From JBAZYV01 sp041658345 (lineage in GTDB: Bacteria > Patescibacteriota > Gracilibacteria > UBA1369 > 2-02-FULL-48-14): 64,000 bases of DNA. A program made the translations under genes and the position numbers. Below, piece by piece: positions 34,113-41,932 of the stretch. A model generated the notes under the pieces. It worked only from the letters and a program-made list of their open reading frames with translations, made no database searches and was not told the DNA's origin. Within the stretch, counting starts at the first letter, position 1, and each line of letters opens with the position of its first letter. Where the stretch lies: positions 1 to 64,000 of the forward strand of contig JBBAAK010000001.1 of NCBI GenBank assembly GCA_041658345.1, given 5' to 3'.

Positions 34113-34146
34113 AAAAAAAAGCTACTCCCTCTTCGGAAGTAGCTTT
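34113..34146 (-). terminator. intrinsic terminator downstream of the 34277 gene
   Basis: On the minus strand the stem AAAGCTACT/AGTAGCTTT is followed by a run of eight T. It ends transcription from the large exported-protein gene before the radical SAM gene. A second hairpin, GTTCTTC...GAAGAAC (34176-34202), lies just upstream of it on that strand. Confidence 0.75.
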
Positions 34147-34276
34147 GTAGTGTTTTAAGTTTTTACTAAATCGCTGTTCTTCTGAAGAGTCTACGGAAGA
34201 ACTGGCGGCGAACGTCAGATAGAATTGCTATGTTTTGGATTGGTGGTTGTTGCATGTTTTTTTGTAATAGTTATGC

Positions 34277-37200
34277 CTAGTACTTCAGAGTGTTGCTAGT
34301 TAGACGGCTTGAGGCCACGTTTCCTAACCATTTTACGGTGTTGTTGCTGTCTGACCAAAAGAGATCTCCCGGAGTCACCACACCGTTAGTGGATGAGCCG
34401 TAGTCAATATAGAACGTGACTGGATCGTCCTCACCAGTATCTTCACTTAGCAAGCTCACCGTAGAAAGTGATACTGTGAAACTCTTCGTAGAGCTTTCGG
34501 AGACTTCCAAATAACCATAAGTTACACTCGGCACAAACATAAGGGTGGCGTTTGCTCCGTCCGTGCTATCTTGAACTCCATCCTCATCGCTATCTATAGC
34601 CACAACATCTACATATCCGGTTGCCACAGTTGCTCCTCCGTCTTTTAGATAAGCTATTACTGGGTTTTGGAGGCGATCAAAATCATTATCTGAGCTAATA
34701 TCAATCTCAATTTTTTGATTGTAAATGCGCGTTTGATCAATGTAGATGCGGTCCAAACTATCCAAGGTGTCCGTGTCTTGGAATGCCAAGCCAATATAAG
34801 TATCTGCCAAATCGGTTCCTACAGGCATTTGCACATCTCGTACCTGGTACCAAGTCCCTTCGTTAAAATATGCAGGAGAACCCACTACGTTGCTGGAGTT
34901 TAGAGATCGGATATTGTCTTCAACCCCATCATTTGCATCTGCGGTAAATATATTTAATTCGGACGGCAAGAGTGTATTAGCGTTGGCACTGTCATCATTC
35001 CAACGAAACCAGAATGAAACATGAGCATAATTTGCGAGATTGACTGAACTTCCATAGGCAAGTGAATCCCCTGCGGTATTTACGTCCGTTACTTCACAAG
35101 CAGAACCGTCGACTGAAACAGTAGTTGTGCTGGCGCTTACTAGTGTTGTTCCAGTGCCTGCCAAACAAGTGGCAAAATCCACTGAAGTCCCAAAGCTGAC
35201 TTTTTCTTCTATATCTGCCTCAAGATTAAAAATAAAAGCTGAATCATATTCACTAACCGTCCTGCTACCGGATGGAGAACTTGAACTCAAAGTTAAACTC
35301 GCTATGGTTTCATACACACGCATAAGATTGGTTGTGCTCAAAAATCCTTGGCCAGGGAGTGCATAAAGCAAAGGATCATTGTCGTCGTAACGACTGTCAC
35401 CCGCATCGTCCATAGTCATCAAAGTCACTCGATCAAAAGTTCTAGCCGGGCTTGCGGGCCAGGCTGTAACAATAAAGATGTCTTCGTTTCTGCAAATGCC
35501 ATTTCTGTTATCGTCAACACAAACAATAGTTCCCACAGGCAGTTTATTCGTGTTATCGCTTACCCCATTATCCACGCGAAGTATTACCTCGGAACCTGCG
35601 CTCACTAAAAGAGCTGTACGGCCTTGTACCTCCACCACATTATCTCCGTTTGTGTATGAGATAGCTCCAAAATCCAAGTCGGCATCGGTGGAAACGCTAG
35701 CGTCTAGGTCGGCCAGACTCAATTCCTCTCCGCTGGCTTGTCCGATTGCAAGGAAATTATTGAATGCGAGATTTACGCCAATGAGTTCTCCGGAAGTTGC
35801 AGAAGACCCAGCTGATACGATTGGATTTAAGTCGGCTGTAATTGTAAGAGTGGCTGAACCGTCTTGGGGAACATAAAAGTCCATTCCTGAAAACTGAGCG
35901 GTGCCGTAAACCAGGTAAGCGCTCTTTTCCTCGCTGACGCCGAATGAATTCTCATAAAACACGCGAATAACACTAATGTTGTTGTCTGCGTCACCTAGAT
36001 CGTCGAATGCTACACCAGATTGAATATTGTTGACTGACAAAGAATCAACTATAAAATCTTCGCTTGTTGCCACAAAGTTGTAAACCGCCAATTCAACGTC
36101 GGAAGTCCCCGCTACTACAATGTCTTCACGAGGGGTGTCGGCATCAACAGAAACTGTTAAAGATCCGCTTAAATCCGTAGTTACGTAAGTGATAGGCGCT
36201 GTATTCACAGATCCGGTAACACTGATTACTGAGCCAGAACTATCTTCTGCAGTAACACATGGCCCGCTTGAAATGCCAAATGCAATATTCTCAGCATCAC
36301 TATTTGCAAAGGCTGATGTAGAAATGTCACCCATTACGTAAAGCACTTCTGTATCGCCTGCGTCTATCGTGTAAGTTAATGATGAAAAAGTTGCACGATA
36401 AGTACTCGGGTTTATAGCTTCGGAGGTGCCTACCAAACTGCCTGCTGAATCTTTGAGCCAAATACTACTCACAACGCTGGTCAGAGAGGTTCCATGACCA
36501 CTCATTGAGTCGTAAGCGGTATCAAAGTCATCTGCATCTCCCTCGTCATCGTAATAGCCCTGTACAATGAGATCGGAAATCACACAATCGCTGGCAGATC
36601 CACAAGTAAAGGCCATCCCCACAAAAGGAACGTTATCCGCTCCTTTCATATAAATATTGCTACCAGGTGTTGGAGTGCTTGTTAAAGCCATTGAAAGACT
36701 TGGAGCAGAAATTGTCATTGTGTTGCCAGTCATTGTTAGCGTTGGAATGAGTGAATCGGAATTGACGATTGTATTCCCGTCCGCATCTTCCATAACAGGA
36801 TAAGTTGTCCCTAGAGGCATACTTGCTACGATCGTGCCTCCGTTGAGAGCTACTTCACTTGCTATATCTACAGAAAGTACAAAATTGCGATAAGTGCCTG
36901 CGCCCATTGTTAGTTCATCTGTAAATAAGTAGTAGGAGGTGGCATCGTCGCTAGTTTCATCTATGAGAGTGCTTCCACCTAGGGCTGTTGTTAATGCATT
37001 TGCGTCTACGGCTGTAAAAATCGTGTCTCCCGTATCGGCGTCTGTGATTTTAATATCGGTGATGTTTGCTGTACTACCTTCAGAAAGTAAACCTGCGCTT
37101 GAATCGCTGGCGTCACTAGACATATCTAGGCCGATTGGGAAACTATTAAAAGTGATTTCGCTATCCGTGATAATGGTAAAATTGAGCAGAGCTACGTCTT

Positions 37201-37357
37201 TGGCGCCAGTAGCGTAACTTGTTGAAGCAGGACCGCTACGAGTAATTATGACGCTTGGTGCATCTGCAGAAACAGGGCTTACAACCAAGAACTGGGCAAA
37301 AATCCCTACGAGTAAAAATCTTGCGAATAAGGTTTTGAAAGGGTTGAAATCACTCAT
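34277..37357 (-). CDS. large exported repetitive beta-rich surface protein
   Basis: This is a 1026-residue protein. The start at ATG 37357 (MSDFNPFKTLFARF) is chosen because a promoter lies at 37393-37420 and because this gives a normal signal peptide ending near VSA; the longer frame to 37420 would begin inside the promoter. The rest is Asp/Ser/Thr/Val-rich beta structure with several repeated SxNxxIxxxV-type blocks of about 120 residues, and one calcium-loop-like DSDEDGVQDSTDG. It looks like a large adhesin or S-layer-type protein. No SLH repeat or cell-wall anchor is visible, so how it is held is unclear. Confidence 0.82.
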   Translation of the reverse strand: MSDFNPFKTLFARFLLVGIFAQFLVVSPVSADAPSVIITRSGPASTSYATGAKDVALLNFTIITDSEITFNSFPIGLDMSSDASDSSAGLLSEGSTANITDIKITDADTGDTIFTAVDANALTTALGGSTLIDETSDDATSYYLFTDELTMGAGTYRNFVLSVDIASEVALNGGTIVASMPLGTTYPVMEDADGNTIVNSDSLIPTLTMTGNTMTISAPSLSMALTSTPTPGSNIYMKGADNVPFVGMAFTCGSASDCVISDLIVQGYYDDEGDADDFDTAYDSMSGHGTSLTSVVSSIWLKDSAGSLVGTSEAINPSTYRATFSSLTYTIDAGDTEVLYVMGDISTSAFANSDAENIAFGISSGPCVTAEDSSGSVISVTGSVNTAPITYVTTDLSGSLTVSVDADTPREDIVVAGTSDVELAVYNFVATSEDFIVDSLSVNNIQSGVAFDDLGDADNNISVIRVFYENSFGVSEEKSAYLVYGTAQFSGMDFYVPQDGSATLTITADLNPIVSAGSSATSGELIGVNLAFNNFLAIGQASGEELSLADLDASVSTDADLDFGAISYTNGDNVVEVQGRTALLVSAGSEVILRVDNGVSDNTNKLPVGTIVCVDDNRNGICRNEDIFIVTAWPASPARTFDRVTLMTMDDAGDSRYDDNDPLLYALPGQGFLSTTNLMRVYETIASLTLSSSSPSGSRTVSEYDSAFIFNLEADIEEKVSFGTSVDFATCLAGTGTTLVSASTTTVSVDGSACEVTDVNTAGDSLAYGSSVNLANYAHVSFWFRWNDDSANANTLLPSELNIFTADANDGVEDNIRSLNSSNVVGSPAYFNEGTWYQVRDVQMPVGTDLADTYIGLAFQDTDTLDSLDRIYIDQTRIYNQKIEIDISSDNDFDRLQNPVIAYLKDGGATVATGYVDVVAIDSDEDGVQDSTDGANATLMFVPSVTYGYLEVSESSTKSFTVSLSTVSLLSEDTGEDDPVTFYIDYGSSTNGVVTPGDLFWSDSNNTVKWLGNVASSRLTSNTLKY

Positions 37358-37392
37358 AAAACGTGTGTTAAGGAGTAATACTGGTTGAGAAA

Positions 37393-37420
37393 GGTATACT
37401 TTTTTTGGGCGATTTGTCAA
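37393..37420 (-). promoter_or_regulatory. promoter of the 34277 surface-protein gene
   Basis: On the minus strand TTGACA (37415-37420) and TATACC (37393-37398) are 16 nt apart, about 36 nt before the ATG at 37357. Confidence 0.65.
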
Positions 37421-37521
37421 TCGTTTGCCATTGGGAATAAGGTTGGTGTTGTATTAGAATGTTTGCATGCAAAAGTATAAGAAAAACTTGCCAACGAAAT
37501 TTAGTTTTGGTAAAATTTATT

Positions 37522-37563
37522 TACTTTCAGGATTTTCCTGCGCCCCCGTTAGAGATAACGGGG
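37522..37563 (-). ncRNA. paired hairpins at the end of MazF-like cassette 2
   Basis: Hairpin 1 is CCCCGTTA-TCTC-TAACGGGG (37544-37563) and, three nt later, hairpin 2 is CAGGA-AAA-TCCTG (37528-37540), then AAAGTA. This is the same layout as 25061-25104, with compensatory stem changes. In this copy it lies just after the stop codon rather than inside the frame. Confidence 0.6.
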
Positions 37564-37570
37564 AAAATTT

Positions 37571-37963
37571 TTATAGGTAAAGTTTTGTGAATCCATTTTT
37601 CACTTTTGAATAATCCTCATCATCTAAACAGCCTATTTTTGACCTGAGGCGTCTATAATCGATTGGACGTGCTTGGTTTAGGCATGCAGTGACCAGTTTG
37701 CCTTGATGTCTGTAGTTTACATACCAAGATCCTGTGTGCACTTTTGTAGTTAAAGGTACAACAAAATAAAACATGTTTGATAGTTTCTTAAATATGATTA
37801 CCGGCCTGGTAAATAGTTCACTTTTGCCGTTGATTTCAAATCCTATATTTTCTCCAATACTCGCCCACCAAATTTGTCCTTCGGAAACGTGTGGTATTTT
37901 TTGGTTATTAAAATGTAATTTTTCTTTCAAACCAATCCATTCAAGAAACTGTTTTATATGCAT
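37571..37963 (-). CDS. solitary MazF/PemK-like toxin, copy 2
   Basis: This is a 130-residue paralogue of the 24663 protein, about 60% identical by eye, with GQIWWASIGENIGFEINGKS, then TRPVIIFKKLSN and VVPLTTKVHTGSWYVNYRHQ. It ends GFTKLYL before the hairpin pair, which shows the likely ancestral stop. No antitoxin is adjacent; the divergent neighbour at 38103 is a lipoprotein. The upstream 28-nt element is identical to that of copy 1. It is probably an mRNA endonuclease like other MazF proteins, but the missing antitoxin leaves its control open. Confidence 0.85.
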   Translation of the reverse strand: MHIKQFLEWIGLKEKLHFNNQKIPHVSEGQIWWASIGENIGFEINGKSELFTRPVIIFKKLSNMFYFVVPLTTKVHTGSWYVNYRHQGKLVTACLNQARPIDYRRLRSKIGCLDDEDYSKVKNGFTKLYL

Positions 37964-38010
37964 AATTTAAATTTAAAGAATCATCATTATAAAAGACTGT
38001 TAATGCCCAC

Positions 38011-38038
38011 GTCCTGACAAAAACCTGAATTAAATTTT
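38011..38038 (-). promoter_or_regulatory. conserved 28-nt element upstream of MazF-like gene 2
   Basis: This is identical to 24586-24613 on the other strand. TTGTCA to TATAAT is again 23 nt and the distance to the ATG is 47 nt. The -10 box reads TATAATG. Confidence 0.7.
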
Positions 38039-38102
38039 GTCTGTTCGTATGCGTGAGGCTATAATGCGCTTTGTTGAGTTTCTTAATCGTTCACTCAAAA
38101 AT

Positions 38103-38603
38103 ATGAGAAAATATCTAATCGCTTTGTTATCTTTACTTTTAGTAGCTTGCACAACTAGCGCACCAATTGTTGACGAAGGAGCTTCCGTCGACAATGTGAA
38201 CAGGACAAATGATTTTGTAATACTGAATGGTTTTGAATTTGACTTGCCGGACGATTGGGTCTCTATGAATGGAGATCCTGCATATGCCACAATTCAGATA
38301 CCTGATTACGAATCATACGAATTGTATCTTAAAATGGATATCTCCGAGCTTGATGCGAACAGCCTGCCGAGTTCTACAGATATAGTTAAAACTACCGATG
38401 AAGGCGTGCAAATTTACAATATTGGTTGCGGTGGGCCTTTTTCTTGTGGCAATTTGGCTTATGATGGGAAGGCTTATGAATTCACTTTTGAGCTAATTAG
38501 TTCAGAGCCTGCACCAGAAAATTTAGATGGCATATGGGTACCTCACAGTTCTATTGCTCAAGATGATATCGCAAAATTTATTGAGACTGTGACTTTGCAG
38601 TAA
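38103..38603 (+). CDS. lipoprotein of unknown function
   Basis: This is a 166-residue lipoprotein. I choose ATG 38103 (MRKYLIALLSLLLVAC, lipobox LVAC) over ATG 38037, which would add a non-signal extension. The mature part contains FDLPDDWVSMNGDPAYATIQ, reminiscent of the PsbP-like and similar beta domains found in many small lipoproteins. It is divergent from MazF-like gene 2 and followed after 22 nt by the deaminase fusion gene. Confidence 0.78.
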   Translation: MRKYLIALLSLLLVACTTSAPIVDEGASVDNVNRTNDFVILNGFEFDLPDDWVSMNGDPAYATIQIPDYESYELYLKMDISELDANSLPSSTDIVKTTDEGVQIYNIGCGGPFSCGNLAYDGKAYEFTFELISSEPAPENLDGIWVPHSSIAQDDIAKFIETVTLQ

Positions 38604-38625
38604 TTAATCTTTAAAAATCAAACTT

Positions 38626-39651
38626 ATGAATAAAATTCTTGGGCTAACCGGTTACATGGGGAGTGGCAAGGGCGAAATCGTTAAATATTTAGTTGAGAAA
38701 GGATTTAAATATATTTCTTTGTCGGACATTGTTAGGCAAGAAGCTACTTCGCGCGGGCTGGATTTAACGCGTGAAAACTTACAGAATACTGGCAATGAAC
38801 TGCGTGCTACTTATGGAGCTGGCGTGCTTGGTATGAAAGTGCGAGAAATTGTGTCCGCCGATTTAAATTCTGATTGGATTATAGACGGCATAAGAAATCC
38901 TGCTTGTATTTTGGAGCTGAGGCAATTGCCTAGTTTTAAAGTGGTTGGCGTTAGTGCAAATGATGAACTACTTTTGGACAGATTGCTTGCGCGCTCCCGA
39001 GAAGGGTCTGTTCTCACAAGAGATGAAATTTTGGCTAAGTTAAATCGTGAAAAAGGCGTTAATGAACCTGCGAACGGTCAACAAGTTAAGAAGTGCCTTA
39101 ACATGGTTGATTATTTTATTTTGAATGAAGGAACTCTTGAAGATTTGTATAAAAAATTCCAACATTTTTTGAATTTGCTAGATGGCAAAGATAGGCCAAC
39201 TTTCGATGAAGTTTTTATGGAGATTTCTTATACTTGGGCAAAAAGAGCCACCTGTTTACGCAGACAAGTTGGAGCGGTTATTGCAAAAGACGGTCAACAG
39301 CTAACCGCCGGTTACAATGGTGCGCCAAGAGGTATCCCACACTGTGCAGAAATGGGTGGATGTATACGTGAAAAACTTGGGATCCCATCCGGGCAAAGAC
39401 ATGAAATTTGCAGAGGCACTCATGCTGAACAAAATGCCATTACGCAAGCTGCAAAATTTGGAATCAATATCGAAGGTGGTACACTTTATTGCAACACCTT
39501 CCCTTGTGTAATTTGCGCAAAAATGATTTTAAATGCCGGTATTAAAAAAGTTGTTTACGATAGCGATTATGACGACACTCTTTCCAAAGAAATTTTGGGT
39601 CAACAAAGCCTGCTTGAAATGAAAAGGTACGAGGGGGTGAGAGTTTACTAA
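38626..39651 (+). CDS. P-loop kinase-like domain fused to dCMP deaminase
   Basis: This is a 341-residue fusion. Residues 1-185 form a P-loop nucleoside/dNMP kinase-like domain (GYMGSGKGEIVKYL at 8-21, DGIRNP, LLARSREGS). From about residue 195 a deoxycytidylate deaminase domain follows with HAE at about 265 (THAEQNAI) and FPCVICAK (PCxxC) at about 293, which are the zinc-binding, catalytic residues. Such enzymes make dUMP from dCMP for thymidylate synthesis. P-loop/deaminase fusions also occur in the AvcD-type phage-defence proteins, which are longer; which role applies is open. Confidence 0.85.
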   Translation: MNKILGLTGYMGSGKGEIVKYLVEKGFKYISLSDIVRQEATSRGLDLTRENLQNTGNELRATYGAGVLGMKVREIVSADLNSDWIIDGIRNPACILELRQLPSFKVVGVSANDELLLDRLLARSREGSVLTRDEILAKLNREKGVNEPANGQQVKKCLNMVDYFILNEGTLEDLYKKFQHFLNLLDGKDRPTFDEVFMEISYTWAKRATCLRRQVGAVIAKDGQQLTAGYNGAPRGIPHCAEMGGCIREKLGIPSGQRHEICRGTHAEQNAITQAAKFGINIEGGTLYCNTFPCVICAKMILNAGIKKVVYDSDYDDTLSKEILGQQSLLEMKRYEGVRVY

Positions 39652-39658
39652 ATTTCGT

Positions 39659-41305
39659 TTAGAACACCTCTTTCAAATAGCATTCCTCGCAATAAATGAT
39701 TTCCGGACGAGTTGGTGCATAAGCGCTAAAAATGTTTTTATTGCACTTTGCACAAATACGTGGCCAAAACGCGCGTGGGGTTCTTTTTTGTGATCTATGC
39801 TTATTTCTACAAAAGAAACAAAATGGAGAAAGTGGTAAATTAATTTGTCTGTGTAACTCCAATTCTTGGGGGATGATTTTGTAATTTTTACCACATTCCG
39901 TGCATGATAAAACTACGTTCAAAATGTCTGGTGTAGTTGCTTTTATAGATGAAGGAAGGCTTACTGTAGATTTTTGATAATCCTTTTGTTCGTCATCGTG
40001 CCAAGAATATCCAAATGAAACGGCCTGTTCTTTTGTGAGCGGATAATATTCCTGCGCTTGGCTTAAGTTGTATGGCACCGGCGACGTAGATATTGGAAAA
40101 AACTCGCCCCATTCACCGGTCTTTTTCATGTGCTCGATTATTTTTTGAGTAAGGAGCTCATAATCCTGCTCACTATATTGTTTATTCAAAATACAATATT
40201 TTTTACGTTTTAGGCCTGCGCATCCAAATAAATGTTCTGATCCTCCAACGCACTCGGTACAATATTTTAAATTGGTTACTTGTTGGAAACAGCTTGTGCA
40301 GAATTGCAAATCGTATGAATTATAACCAAAATTATTCGTCTCATAACAAAGTTCCGCAAGGCCTCCTTCGTCAACATCAAGACAATCCTTGGACTGTATA
40401 AACATTTGCGAGGCATAGGCTCCATCTTTCATGTTCGTGGAATCAAAAACCATGTAACAATCTTTACAACTAAAGACGTGGTTCCCAATTACATTTTCCG
40501 TTTGGAATCCATGCATGAATTTATATGGAAATCGTAAACGGAATTCTTCGAATTCTTTTGCGCGCGCAATCAAAGTTTGATAATCGCTCAAGGATTCTCT
40601 TATGCGAGTAAATTCTTCTTTTGAGACCGGCTGATTAAAGACGTGGTACTCTTTGTGATTTAAATTAACGCAAAATAAACAGTTTTTTGCCCCTGTACAG
40701 CCAAAAAGGAATGCTGATTCCATGCAGTTTGCGCATTCACTTATGTAAGCGCAGTTATAGCAATTTGTGGAATCCAAAACCTCGTAACAAAGCTCTAAAT
40801 TTTGCACCCTATAACAGTCCGATGAACTTCTGGATTTGTTCATGCCATAGCTATAAAAACAGTCACGATTTTCATCTGAATCAAAAATGAGGTAACAGTT
40901 TTTATTCTTACCGGAATGATTTGTATAATCGGAATTTTCGTTGGAGAAAAAATCATTTAAAAGTGCCATGCGTGGAACTGAATTGTTTAGATCGCGAAAT
41001 TGATCAAAAAATGGACGATTGAAATCGAAATCCACTCCATAGGCCGTGGCATCAAATTGGTCGCTCCACCAAAATTCAAAAGAAAAAACTTTGAACGAAC
41101 TTTCCGGCGGATAGCAGGAAAGCATTTCTTTGCCGGTAGCATCGCAATGGCGTTTAAAAAGATGCAAGGCATTTCCCTGTGCAAGCCTTCTCTGCTGACG
41201 GCAATAATAACAATGCGTTGGAGGAGGTACGTTTATTTTTTGATAAAAAATATTATCTTTATCGGTTATAAAGAACTCTTGATTACAATGTTTGCAGACT
41301 GGCAT
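39659..41305 (-). CDS. cysteine-rich zinc-ribbon paralogue 2
   Basis: This is a 548-residue protein with about 35 Cys. It has the full family plan. An N-terminal ribbon (CKHC...CYYCR) comes first, then KEMLSCYPPE and FEFWWSDQFDATAYGVDFDF. Two Cys-ladder blocks follow: block 1 ends FCVNLNHKEYHVFNQPVSKE, and block 2 ends GCAGLKRKKYCILNKQYSEQ. GEWGEFFP is next, then a second ribbon (CTECGKNYKIIPQELE...CFFCR) and a third C-terminal ribbon (CAKC...YCEECYL). The first and second ribbons look homologous to each other. It is convergent with the 38626 gene. Function unknown. Confidence 0.85.
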   Translation of the reverse strand: MPVCKHCNQEFFITDKDNIFYQKINVPPPTHCYYCRQQRRLAQGNALHLFKRHCDATGKEMLSCYPPESSFKVFSFEFWWSDQFDATAYGVDFDFNRPFFDQFRDLNNSVPRMALLNDFFSNENSDYTNHSGKNKNCYLIFDSDENRDCFYSYGMNKSRSSSDCYRVQNLELCYEVLDSTNCYNCAYISECANCMESAFLFGCTGAKNCLFCVNLNHKEYHVFNQPVSKEEFTRIRESLSDYQTLIARAKEFEEFRLRFPYKFMHGFQTENVIGNHVFSCKDCYMVFDSTNMKDGAYASQMFIQSKDCLDVDEGGLAELCYETNNFGYNSYDLQFCTSCFQQVTNLKYCTECVGGSEHLFGCAGLKRKKYCILNKQYSEQDYELLTQKIIEHMKKTGEWGEFFPISTSPVPYNLSQAQEYYPLTKEQAVSFGYSWHDDEQKDYQKSTVSLPSSIKATTPDILNVVLSCTECGKNYKIIPQELELHRQINLPLSPFCFFCRNKHRSQKRTPRAFWPRICAKCNKNIFSAYAPTRPEIIYCEECYLKEVF

Positions 41306-41383
41306 ATTTTTACGTAAATACTTTCGGTAGACTACATGCGAATAGAAGTGCTCGCAAGAAAGACGTTCTTAAAATCTTTAGAA

Positions 41384-41869
41384 CTATTTTTCTGTGCTCA
41401 AATAATATCTAATCCCGATGCTAAAAAATGCGCCGGCTATGCTCCCGAGTATGCCACCAACAAATGCCATCCTATAAATTACCATCCATGCCCAGCTTAA
41501 ATCGGTTGAGCTAATTAAAAGCATTAAAGGTGCGAGTCCGAGTGTGAAAAATCCGCAAATTGCACCCATGGCGAGTCCAACTAAAATTTGGATTATGATA
41601 TTTTTCTTTTCCATGAAAAAACGTAATCCTATTTTTGACGTAAAATAAGCTGAATATCCACCTGCCAAAACGCCGATTATTATCCCAAGCACCAATCGTA
41701 CGTAGTAGATGTATCTAAAACCTTCGATCGGCAATCCAATTGCAGAAGGATCTCCGTTTACTAAAGGATTCGCGATTACCAATAATGCAAAAATGTACGG
41801 AGGCATCATCCCAAAAAAGGCACCATAAATAAAAGCGGCGCCGGATACTTTTTTAATTTGATTATTCAT
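41384..41869 (-). CDS. four-helix membrane protein, unknown function
   Basis: This is a 161-residue integral membrane protein with four hydrophobic segments (about 10-34, 56-75, 90-118, 128-155). It is Gly- and Ala-rich, with small loops (LGIIIGVLAGGYSAYFTSKI). No catalytic motif or family is recognised. It is probably a separate gene between two divergently oriented cysteine-rich paralogues; the start is at an ATG 63 nt from the start of the divergent paralogue 3. Confidence 0.75.
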   Translation of the reverse strand: MNNQIKKVSGAAFIYGAFFGMMPPYIFALLVIANPLVNGDPSAIGLPIEGFRYIYYVRLVLGIIIGVLAGGYSAYFTSKIGLRFFMEKKNIIIQILVGLAMGAICGFFTLGLAPLMLLISSTDLSWAWMVIYRMAFVGGILGSIAGAFFSIGIRYYLSTEK

Positions 41870-41904
41870 TTCGTGAGGTTAATGGATAAAGTTTAACTCA
41901 CTTG

Positions 41905-41913
41905 TGCTATAAT
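41905..41913 (+). promoter_or_regulatory. extended -10 promoter of cysteine-rich gene 3
   Basis: TGC-TATAAT is an extended -10 with TATAAT at 41908-41913, with no good -35. The expected start site is about 13 nt before the ATG at 41933. Confidence 0.5.
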
Positions 41914-41932
41914 TTGTAGGTAAATTTTATTT

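Noticed and set aside
36939..37217. Plus-strand frames opposite the large surface-protein gene, and similar antisense frames elsewhere
   Set aside because: They mirror Ser/Thr/Val-rich coding sequence on the other strand, have no signals, and no plausible protein features.
37358..37420. N-terminal extension of the large surface protein
   Set aside because: It would start inside the -35 box of a TTGACA-N16-TATACC promoter and hide a normal signal peptide.
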